Positions 56,588 to 64,000 of a stretch of DNA of 64,000 nucleotides are shown here, in pieces. The notes beneath the pieces were generated by a model. It did no database searches. It worked only from the letters and a program-made list of their open reading frames with translations, and was not told the origin of the DNA. The translations under genes were made by a program, and so were the position numbers. The DNA comes from Adiantum capillus-veneris (taxonomy: Eukaryota > Streptophyta > Polypodiopsida > Polypodiales > Pteridaceae). The stretch covers positions 153,365,092 to 153,429,091 of the forward strand of contig CM043943.1 of the NCBI GenBank assembly GCA_014529385.2, written 5' to 3'. Each line of letters begins with the position of its first letter. Position 1 is the stretch's first letter.

Positions 56588-57760
56588 TCATTAGTCCAAA
56601 GTTAGCGTTTTTTACAGATTAGCTGATAAACTGAGTTCTGACTACCCAAATGACTTGAAAATTGAAATAAGAACTCGAAAGGGACTAGGGAATCCATGCA
56701 TGTGCCCATAGTAGGTTTTTGGCTGAAAATTAAGCATGTAGACATCCTACGCGTAGGATGTCTACTTTCTCTGATTTTGATGAAACTTGACATGCTTGTG
56801 GCCCTTGACCTGTGCAACATGGCTATGTACTTGGAATTTGGTTTGGACATCAAAAAGTGCAATTTTGAGCAGATTTAGGATTTTGTCTCACAAATGGGTA
56901 GGATGTCCTATATGGATGGGCAAATGATATCCAATTGGATTGAAATTTGATATATAGGCTTCTTATACCATGTAAAAGACTCCCATGATGTCAATTCCTG
57001 CACAGAAGGTCAATATGACCCTGGAGACGTCCTACACGTAGGATGTCTCTTTTTTCAGAATGACTTGATTTTGGTTGTGTGGGTAGCCCTTAGCATGTAG
57101 AACATGGCCCTGTTCTTAGATTTTGATTTGGATAAGTATTGGTGTTGTTAGGAGCATGTGTAGTGTTTTTAGGCTCAAAAAAGTGCATCTTTGAGGTTTT
57201 GGGGGCCAAATGTGATGGGTTTGGCTTGAAATTTGATATATGAGCTTGTGAAGATGTTATAAAGATATCTGGAACTCAAAAACATCAGCTGGAGGTCAAA
57301 TAGGGCATTTAGACATCCTACGCATAGGATGTCTATTTCACTATTTTTCATATCTGACTCCACAATTAGCTTGGTAATGTGATAATGAGTATATTGTGCA
57401 AGTTTCATGTGATTTGGACTAGTTTTGGTAGGTCTATGACTCTTTATTGCCTCTATGCTTTGACTTTCCGTTTTTTTGATGCATATGAGGTCAACTCTTA
57501 TCCAAATGTGATGAAACTTGATGGCTAGCATGTATAAGCTATGTAGAAGCTGTTTATGAGGTGAGATATTGAGTTGGGTGCCCAAACATGGCCTTGAGAC
57601 ATCCTATGCGTAGGATGTCTCCTGATGAATTCTTTTGGAGAAGTGCTACTAGTGTATGTCCTTAGCCCCACTGAGTCCCCTTCAAGTCTTATTTCAATAT
57701 AAAAAGTCAAAAAGATAGATAGAAACTCCCTGTTTGGCTTTCAGAGCCTCTGGGTCGTTT
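56588..57760 (-). repeat. T2 leader: four tandem units of 285-286 bp cored by long palindromes
   Basis: Palindromes: 56738-56765 (perfect, 28 bases, half GTAGACATCCTACG), 57024-57049 (26 bases, two mismatched pairs), 57310-57335 (one mismatched pair), 57596-57621 (one mismatched pair). Centre spacing is 285, 286 and 286. Sequence between palindromes is diverged but retains TTGATGAAACTTGA, ATGGCC and AATTTG phrases. A smaller inverted repeat TAGGA-TG-TCCTA lies at 56899-56910. The frames across it (56602-56862, 57175-57585) are spurious. Confidence 0.93.
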
Positions 57761-59210
57761 TCTGACTCTTGGAGTGCTTTTCGGCGATGAAATTTCTTGA
57801 TGTTAGTCTCCATAGCTTCATGGTTCCTTGGGGAACCTTACCATATGGTTTTTGTTGGCTTTGGCTTCACCGGAGCTCCGTTTGGCGATTGTCGCTCTGG
57901 AAGCGCCCATGGTTGCGTTTGCATGCCGTCGATGACTTGTGGTGGTCTACCACCATAGGACTTGGTTGTTGATGGTCTAGGCAAGCCGCTCGTGAAGTTT
58001 GGTGGCAAACGGACATCCGGTTTGGCCGTGAGAGCCAATTGATGCTTTGTGTGTCCGATGCCGTTTCTGAAGCTTAGTCCCGTTTCGGGTCACCTTATGG
58101 CCATGTGGGCTATATAGCCTTGTAGAGAATGTCGAGATGCTCCTACCCATGAGTTTTGGTAGCATTTGGGCGACTTTCCACCGATTTACCACTTGGTGGC
58201 CTCTTGCAGGGCTCTAGAAGTTAGGGTTTTTCCCGTTGGTTTTTTGCCGCCTTTGTGCATTCAAGAGTGGTCTCCTATGCTAGGGTAAACCCCCTATGAA
58301 GCCTTATTGCTATTGGGTTAGCCGTTAGGTGGCTACCTCTACCTGTAGTTCTCTACTTCCCGTTCCCCGTGTGAACCCTACACTAGTTTTCGCGATAAAA
58401 CATCAAACATACGCGAAAAGCTTAAGGTAGTGAGCCTACCTCTCATATCTGGAGCCTGTCGGGTGGTCGTGTGCATTGTAGAAGCAACTGGAAGTCCGGT
58501 TTGTTCTAGGTGGCAAGAGCTCTCTCTCAAGAAGGAAATAGTAGAAATGAGCTCTAAGTGAAGTGAAAAAAACTTATAATGGGGGTCCCCGGACCACTTT
58601 CTATGAAATTTGACATGTGCTCCTAACTTCTTGCGAGATGCAGTTTAAGCTCGAAAAGTTCTTGATTTGGACTCCATTTGCCCAGTTTCCGAAAAATTTT
58701 ACGTTTCGGTCAAAATCTGGCCAAAACACGCCTCCCGCTACATTCAAATAATTGCACCCCCATTGTACCATATGTTGTCCTATAGTCACTGATTATCCCC
58801 ATATTTTTTGTTTTTCATTACGACCGTATTTCACCTGCTTTTTGTATTTTTGAAGTTTTTTTGCCGATAATTAGTAAAATTAAAAAGAAAATAGCAAAAT
58901 AAACCCAAAAAATCCCCAAAAATCACAATAACTCAAAAACATCACCGCAAAACACTATGTATACTCACATGCAGTTTTTATGGTTGGATTTCTCCGTTTT
59001 ACCAATATTTTGCCCAAAAAATGGCTATTTTTACATATATACACACACCTAGAGGCCTAATTTGGCGTTTGGCCCCATATACTTGTAGATTCATGCTGTA
59101 TAAGGGCATATGTACTTAGGTTAGTCCAAATTTTTTTACAATCAAACGAAAATCCTTCAAAATAGTCGAAAAACGTGCCCTTTTTTGCTCTTTTCACCTT
59201 CATTGGGTCC
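57761..59210. other. Non-coding boundary zone between T2 leader and T3, including probable T3 3' LTR
   Basis: 57.76-58.5 kb is GC-richer than its surroundings, without matches or domains. 58.5-59.21 kb, ending next to the T3 polypurine tract, is very A/T-rich and is likely the T3 3' LTR. I could not fix its left end or find TG...CA termini with certainty: the right end near the tract is GCATT-GAG-AATGC. No T2 primer site or 5' LTR is visible. Confidence 0.45.
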
Positions 59211-59220
59211 GCATTGAGAA

Positions 59221-59260
59221 TGCCTCCCCCCCTCCTAGTCGGAGTCCTCCCGGACGACAA
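59221..59260 (-). promoter_or_regulatory. T3 polypurine tract
   Basis: Minus strand CTAGGAGGGGGGGAGG, sharing CTAGGAGGGG with the tracts of T1 and T2. The flanking sequence TCGGAGTCCTCCCGGACGA can form GTCC/GGAC with a TCCC loop, a weaker version of the hairpin found in T1 and T2. Confidence 0.6.
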
Positions 59261-59394
59261 GGTATCGCCTCGGGGTATGTGCAGTGCATGGGTTAAAAAT
59301 TGTGCTAATGCGCGGATGTGGCCCTATTTGATGCATACTCAGTCAATGCATGGAAAAATCAATGTTGTGCGAGAGGAGGGAATAAGCAAGATGC

Positions 59395-60573
59395 TTATTG
59401 GCATTCGATGTCGCGATTTCCTGTTTGTTGTTGATTTGGTTGGCGGATTTTCTTTGCAAGTAAAAGTTGTAACTCTACAGCTCTTTGTTTGATCGTCTTT
59501 TTTGCAAAAGTTGCTTGGGTCGCCGCTACTGTCGATATGGCCGTGGTTGTTTTCGCGGATGGAATTGTCGTGGCTGATGTGGCCGTAATCTTTTTCTCTT
59601 TTGCTTGCCATTTGTAGCTTTGTTTTGGATGCATTGGTAGGTTTATTGCCTCTTTTTTGGTCTTGGTGGCTTTTCTGTTGATCGGCATCCGCACAGATTG
59701 ATTTGCCGATGTCATTTTTCTGGCTGCTGGTTTAGCTTGTACTGAAGGGAGTTCCTGTAGCATCGCCTTGGGGATCCAAACGCGTGTCTCATGTAGTTGG
59801 CGATTGAGCATGTTCTTTGGTATCCATATCTGTTTGCTGACTCTGTTTGGTGTTTGATGAACCTGGTTTTTCGGAGGCTGTCTGCTAGTGCACTGTGGTT
59901 TGTAGGCTCGTTCACGTAGATCTTTCTGTACCCATACTTGTTGTTTGCTTATTGCTGACTTTGATCTATTCTTTGTCGCCTGTGGTATCTCATTTTTTGA
60001 TTGAAAATAGTTGGCTGTTTCTTGTGTATCCTTCGTAGGTATCTTTGGCTGGTTAAGCGGCAACCATCTATTTTCCTCTTGATCAATTGATTGTGGCACC
60101 ATTATTGGGTTCTTTCGGGTTGTCTGATCAAAGGCTACCACCTGTTGTTCTTGTGCATGCTGAATTCTGATCGTATTTGAACTCCAATCTATCTGCACAT
60201 TATATTCTTTCTGCCATGGTTGTCCCAACAACATGGGGTGTAGTGTGCTCGCATCCTCAACCACATAAAACTTGTGGGGGTACACATATTGATGTATTTG
60301 TACATGCAATATTGTCCAGCCCAATGTTCCTAGCAAATGTGATGTACTACTTTCCAGCACTTGTTGGGTAGGATGTAGTTGATCTTCGAGCTTAAGCTGT
60401 TTATATAATTTATAGGAGATCAGATTTTCTTGAGCTCCGGAATCAAGCAATGCCGTCGATTCAACTTGATTGCTACCCACTTTGACTACAATTATTGGTT
60501 CCACTGTGTCTTCACCAAAATTCGTTAATCGAATAGCATTTATTTGCAATGGTGATCCACTGTGTTGTTGTTG
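59395..60573 (-). CDS. T3 retropepsin-like domain fused to WxPK repeats
   Basis: From the TGA at 60576-60574 the frame runs on without a stop for 393 codons (Met at 60549). An aspartic-protease-like fold is suggested by VESTALLDSGAQENLIS (D-S-G at residues 36-38) and a late MLLGQPWQKEYNVQIDW near residue 105. Gln/Lys-rich repeats follow: QQVWVQKDL, KQIWIPKNML and TRVWIPKAML between about residues 205 and 270. The C-terminus is Lys/Thr/Ala-rich. Placement after integrase is unusual, since the gypsy protease normally precedes RT. It is the counterpart of 12924-11368 in T1, where D-S-G is lost. Confidence 0.72.
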   Translation of the reverse strand, partial: QQQHSGSPLQINAIRLTNFGEDTVEPIIVVKVGSNQVESTALLDSGAQENLISYKLYKQLKLEDQLHPTQQVLESSTSHLLGTLGWTILHVQIHQYVYPHKFYVVEDASTLHPMLLGQPWQKEYNVQIDWSSNTIRIQHAQEQQVVAFDQTTRKNPIMVPQSIDQEENRWLPLNQPKIPTKDTQETANYFQSKNEIPQATKNRSKSAISKQQVWVQKDLRERAYKPQCTSRQPPKNQVHQTPNRVSKQIWIPKNMLNRQLHETRVWIPKAMLQELPSVQAKPAARKMTSANQSVRMPINRKATKTKKEAINLPMHPKQSYKWQAKEKKITATSATTIPSAKTTTAISTVAATQATFAKKTIKQRAVELQLLLAKKIRQPNQQQTGNRDIECQ

Positions 60574-60900
60574 TCATAGAAGCCTTCTTTTTGCAATGCG
60601 TTCTTTTGCTTCTGCTTGTGCTTCTTCTCGTACCCTCAGTTTTTCTTTCATCCGTTGTTTTTCTTGATGGATTTGTTGAAGCATATCCTGTGTTAGTGGT
60701 AAATGATACTTTTTTAACCGACACCCACTAATCCAATTTGGCATTTCTTCTCCTGCCAATGTAGCAAGTTTAACAGCTCCACTTTGTGATAAATCACTAA
60801 TCACAAAGGGTCCCATCCCTCGCTTTTTAAGTTTCTTGGCATGTTGCTTCAAAGTATAAACAAGTACATAATCACTTGTTTTGAACTCTTTCGTATGCAC
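60574..60900 (-). CDS. T3 integrase C-terminal domain
   Basis: It reads FKTSDYVLVYTLKQHAKKLK, then RGMGPFVISDL and SGCRLKKYHLPLTQDM, the SH3-like C-terminal region of gypsy integrases. A charged helix (QEKQRMKEKLRVREEAQAEA) follows. No chromodomain is seen. The frame ends in TGA (60576-60574, context CTA TGA CAA CAA) and continues in the same frame into the protease-like domain. Confidence 0.78.
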   Translation of the reverse strand: MHTKEFKTSDYVLVYTLKQHAKKLKKRGMGPFVISDLSQSGAVKLATLAGEEMPNWISGCRLKKYHLPLTQDMLQQIHQEKQRMKEKLRVREEAQAEAKERIAKRRLL

Positions 60901-60963
60901 ATGCTTGTCAAAAAACTCTTTTTGTCTTCTCTTTTTAGCATAGATCGAAGCTACAGCTCTCAG

Positions 60964-61644
60964 TCAAAGTTCATCTATTCTTGAAGAGAGCTCATGGCCT
61001 ATCCATTCTAAGCGTTTCGCTACTCGTAGAGTTGGAACTAAAAACTCTATGGGTAATACAGCGTTTGGACCAAACACCATGTTGTACGGTGTTGTTCCAA
61101 TTGATGTTTTGTAAGCTACCTTGTATGCCCATAGTGTTGAGTGTAATTGTTGATCCCAGTCGGTCCTTGACTCTGATACAATTTTAGTCAAAACAGTTCA
61201 TAGTGTTTTATTTGTGGCCTCGACTTGTCCATTTGCCTGTGGATGATATGGGGCAAATTTTCTATGTATGACCATGAATTTCCTTTAACAGGTATTCAAT
61301 GGCTTCATTAAGAAAATGTGTTCCTCAATCACTGACAATTTCTATTGGTAATCCGTATCGTACAAAGACATTCTCATACAAAAATTGTGCAGTGGTTCTT
61401 GCGTTTGCTTTTTGTGTTGCTTTGGCTTCAACCCATTTTGTGAGATAGTCCGTAGCCACAATGATATATAAGGTATGGGTGCGATATGCAGGGGTGAAAT
61501 AGGTCCCACAAAATCAATTCCCCATTTTGTAAATGCCCGTGCTCCCATCATTGGCCGTAGTGGCATCTCATCTCTCTTTATTGGCACCTTAGTGCGCTGA
61601 CATGCGTCACAACGCTTTACAAACTCCTCGGCATCCATGTGCAA
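60964..61644 (-). pseudogene. T3 integrase catalytic core
   Basis: The core begins KWGIDFVGPISP with the first catalytic Asp (ORF 61644-61342). Downstream on the same strand, between ORFs, IVSD-stop-GTHFLNEAIEYL (about 61350-61290) holds the second Asp and FAPYHPQANGQVEATNKTL (about 61255-61200) the Glu. The last part is 61191-60964 (DWDQQLHSTLWAYKVAYKTS, TTPYNMVFGPNAVLPIEF). D, D and E are all visible, but a stop replaces the residue after the second Asp and two frame breaks occur. Confidence 0.85.
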
Positions 61645-62091
61645 TGTAGGTCACCATATTCCTACGGTTAAGACAATTTTTTCCGTCTTATCGCCTGAAA
61701 AATGGTCTCCACTTATTCCGCCATGTGCGTGTTCTACAATCAGCAGGTATTCACTTTCACTTGCATAGATTCTAAGTTGATTGTCCTTTCCTCTCTTGTA
61801 GAGTTGATTTCCAATTAAATTAAAGTCTCGAGCCTCCAACTCTATAGCCCTTTTTTGCGCTTTTGTTATGTTTTCAGGAAATGTCCTTGTTGTTAAGAAA
61901 TCAATGATATATTGACTCCATGCAGGTGCAATGTTTACCTGAAACAATGTCGCGTGATCCACTGGTCGTTTGGCACTACATATAGTACAATTGTTAACAT
62001 AAGCATGTGTGTCAGCATACATAGTTGGCCAATAAACCCCTAAGTGTTTCAATCTTTGGTGTGTTTTCATTGTTGAACAATGAAAACACAT
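61593..62091 (-). CDS. T3 two tandem integrase zinc-finger regions
   Basis: Frame 62091-61651 starts with the end of a first HHCC finger: KTHQRLKHLGVYWPTMYADT and VNNCTICSAKR (C-X2-C near 61985). A second linker follows (FNLIGNQLYKRGKDNQLRI) and then the start of another HHCC finger, EHAHGGISGDHFSGDKTEKI. Its Cys pair, RCDACQRTK, lies in the next frame (61644 onward). The first finger also has its own linker upstream (FQLIAGRLYHLGSDQILRI, about 62195-62140). One gypsy integrase normally has a single linker plus HHCC unit, so this region appears duplicated. Confidence 0.75.
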
Positions 62092-62099
62092 TCTTGGAT

Positions 62100-62679
62100 G
62101 TGTGCTTCTTCAAGATAACACTAGAATTCCTCTGGATTCGTAGAATTTGGTCCGAGCCTAGATGGTACAGTCGTCCTGCAATCAATTGAAATTTTTTTGT
62201 TTGTTGAAATGTTTGTTGTTTGGGTCTGTCTTCCTTGTTATCAAATCTACCTCCAAAGGAAAGAATGCTAACAATTTTTTGAGACCATTTGGGTATCATT
62301 TCAATATTGAAAAGATAAGCATCAGGTATGTCACCATCTACTCCTTTAGGAGCTTCTCCGTTTTGTAGCCTTGAAAGATGATCCGCCCGTAGATGAGCTT
62401 TACATTTTTTTACTACCACTGTGAAGTCAAACTCTAGCAATATAATAAACCACCGTACAATTCTCCCAGTATTGCATGATTTATTTACTAGATACAAAAG
62501 AGCTTGATGATCTGTGAAGAACACAAATTTATTTGCAAGCAAGGCCGAAATTTCTTTACAGCATAAGTCATTCCTAATCCCTCTCTTTCAGTGGCGGTGT
62601 AGTTCTTTTCTGCACTATTTAGCTGTCGGCTCGCATAACAAACTGGGAAATCCATTGTTCCTTCTCTAGGTTGAGCCAA
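62100..62679 (-). CDS. T3 RNase H
   Basis: Two frames join: 62679-62488 (FPVCYASRQLNSAEKNYTAT, typical RNase H with the E of the ..E.E motif) and 62542 onward (KFVFFTDHQALLYLVNKSCN, then RWFIILLEFDFTVVVKKCKA and HLRADHLSRL). The Asp in FFTDH and the final HxxADxLSR motif are present. One frameshift separates them near 62530. The 62542 frame runs on into the first integrase linker. Confidence 0.85.
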
Positions 62680-63419
62680 AATACTCCCAATTGCGTATGT
62701 CAGTGGTTATGCCATTTCTTGAGACAATATGCCCTAAGATGCGGCCTTGCCTTACCATAAAAATGCACTTTTCCGGGTTGAGACAGATTCGATATGTTCT
62801 GCACTTCTCAAATACCTTTTGTAAATGGTTAATATGTTCTTCTCGTATAAGAGAGTGGACACAGAGATCATCCATATATATTTCTAAGAATATTCTCAGG
62901 TATTCTTTGAACGCATGAGTCATTAACCTTTGGAAGGTAGCTGGGACATTGGTTAGGCCAAAAGGCATAACTCTATACGCATATATTCCCCACTCCATGG
63001 AAAATGCTGTTTTGTGTTGATCCTCTATTGCAATTGCCAATTGGTTATACCCCAAAAACCCATCTAAAAAGGAATAGGCCCATTTTCCTGCCACCCTCTC
63101 AAGCACATGTTCCGTGATCGGCAAGGGATAATTATCCCTTATTGTGGCTGCGTTCACTTTTTTGAGGTTCACACACACGCAGCTTTCCGTTCTTTTTGGG
63201 GACAACCACAATGGGTGACACCCAATTTGTATGCTCGATTTCATAGATGAATTCATCATCCATCAGCTTGTCAATCTCTTCTTTGATTCGTTTAGTGAAT
63301 GTGTCATTATATGTGTAAGGACGCTGTTTGCTAGGTTTGGCATCGGATTTCAAAAGAATTGTATGTTGGCATATTGATGGATCAACTCCTTTGAGGTCTT
63401 TGTAGGACCATGCAAACAC
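62666..63419 (-). CDS. T3 reverse transcriptase
   Basis: Frame 63419-63132 gives MFAWSYKDLKGVDPSICQHT, IDKLMDDEFIYEIEHTNWVS and IVVVPKKNGKLRVC. After a one-base shift near 63170, frame 63259-62666 continues with VNLKKVNAATIRDNYPLPI, DGFLGYNQLAI, YRVMPFGLTNVPATFQRLM and the intact active site IYMDDLCVHSLI. The thumb has CLNPEKCIFMVRQGRILGHI. All RT blocks are conserved, so this is the best-preserved polymerase in the window. It belongs to the Ty3/gypsy, non-chromoviral group. Confidence 0.92.
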
Positions 63420-64000
63420 ATCTTTATACTTCTTGAGAAGTTGTGTTAGCCTTTATTCTTCTTCAGGCTCTAAATCAGTTGCTATATAGACAGGCTGAGG
63501 CTCTTTGCCTAGCGCAGCGAGGTCTATCCGTTTTGCATTTTTCGGCCCATCGTAAGATTCGTGGTTTATTCTTTCCCTTATTGGTGGTGTCATTATGATT
63601 TTTCTGTCCTGGTACATTCATGTTTCCTTTTTCTGAATCCTCCTTACCGTCACTTTCTCCCTCAGTAGTCCATACCTCTCGTAACGACCGTTTTAGTGCT
63701 TGTTATTTCTTTTTACGCTCCATTTTGGTCCACTCTGGATCTTTTGTCTTTTCCTGTTTTGATTGTTGAGATTTTCTTGATTTTGTTTCTGGTTTGGTCT
63801 TCCGTGCTTGTTTTTTTTCCTCATGTGCCCTTTCCCTTCGAACTCTTGAGAATCTTCCTGATATTTGGTCTTTTACACAATCCTTTGCCTTGACAAGCAT
63901 TATATAGTGAGTTTTATCTTTTATCCTAGGCATCAGGTTCTCTCTAATTTTGTTTTTTGTTCTTTTTTTTCTATAGAGTTCCTGGCGTCTAGGGTGTTGA
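63420..64000 (-). CDS. T3 pol linker upstream of RT
   Basis: Directly before RT the minus strand reads KRIDLAALGKEPQPVYIATD, LEPEEE, a TAA, and RLTQLLKKYKDV, the segment that normally joins protease to RT in this group. Further upstream (63933-63703) is a very basic 76-codon frame (RVRRERAHEEKKQARKTKPE) without a domain. Protease and gag would lie beyond the window edge. Confidence 0.65.

Larger units (their letters stand above)
52175..57760 (-). mobile_element. T2: LTR element encoding a coiled-coil protein, no pol
   Basis: Minus-strand order: leader with palindromic repeats (57760-56590), a long broken ORF (56587-53259), polypurine tract, and 3' LTR. No gag capsid, zinc knuckle, RT or integrase motif was found. 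It is inserted in the RNase H of gypsy S. The 5' LTR and primer site were not found: sequence right of about 57.8 kb changes character and T3 occupies the rest of the window, so the 5' end is probably displaced. LTR, PPT-hairpin and leader architecture tie it to T1. Confidence 0.75.
58500..64000 (-). mobile_element. T3: gypsy element with pol and WxPK module (3' part)
   Basis: Minus-strand order from the window edge: pol linker, RT (63419-62666), RNase H (62679-62150), two integrase zinc-finger regions, integrase core (61644-60964), integrase C-terminus (60900-60574), protease-like plus WxPK domain (60573-59395), polypurine tract (59240-59224), and putative LTR. RT sequence, especially MFAWSYKDLKGVDPS, fits the non-chromovirus Tat/Athila side of plant Ty3/gypsy. 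Gag and protease proper lie beyond the window. Frameshifts and stops are present but few. Confidence 0.82.

Noticed and set aside
56602-57710. Minus-strand frames of 60-136 codons in the T2 leader
   Set aside because: They span diverged copies of a non-coding tandem unit without shared protein sequence between units.

Overview
The window is nuclear DNA of a land plant with a large, repeat-rich genome. I find no convincing single-copy host gene and no rRNA or tRNA gene. Almost everything recognisable is transposable element: Ty1/copia, several Ty3/gypsy lineages, a CACTA DNA transposon and a Penelope-like retroelement, plus long microsatellites. A tRNA-Asp-type primer site, a tRNA-iMet primer site, a CACTA element with En/Spm-type genes and a Penelope-like element together fit a seed-free plant such as a fern, or a conifer. 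That placement is inference only.

Layout. 1-5 kb: a decayed copia element (minus strand) interrupted by a second, internally deleted copia element. 5.9-7.5 kb: a solo LTR of family S with a 5-bp target duplication. 7.8-9.0 kb: part of non-coding repeat family R and unrecognised DNA. 9.0-20.2 kb: a nearly complete non-autonomous gypsy-type element (T1, minus strand) with gag, protease, a second protease-like domain and a WxPK-repeat domain, but no reverse transcriptase or integrase. 20.2-24.6 kb: repeat R and unrecognised DNA. 24.6-30.8 kb: an S-family LTR split by a complete 4.9-kb CACTA element. 30.8-33.3 kb: repeat R. 33.7-43.1 kb: a region bounded by two roughly 310-bp direct repeats, with an unrecognised ORF, fossils (including a WxPK fossil) and a broken Penelope-like reverse transcriptase. 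43.2-45.4 kb: repeat R between microsatellites. 47.2-52.2 kb: 5' part of a plus-strand gypsy element whose LTR is family S. It is cut in its RNase H by element T2 (52.2-about 57.7 kb, minus strand), an LTR element coding for a coiled-coil protein. 58.5-64 kb: the 3' part of T3 (minus strand), a gypsy element with RT, RNase H, duplicated integrase zinc fingers, integrase, protease-like domain and WxPK repeats.

How they fit together. T1, T2 and T3 look like one related group. T1 and T2 share LTR landmarks and a hairpin beside the polypurine tract. T1 and T3 share the protease-like plus WxPK 3' module. T3 carries the polymerase and integrase genes that T1 and T2 lack, so a T3-like element may mobilise them. 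The most unusual feature is in the leaders of T1 and T2: tandem units of about 275-286 bp, each centred on a long DNA palindrome. The palindrome differs between elements but stays symmetrical, and a degenerate copy lies at the same place in each LTR.
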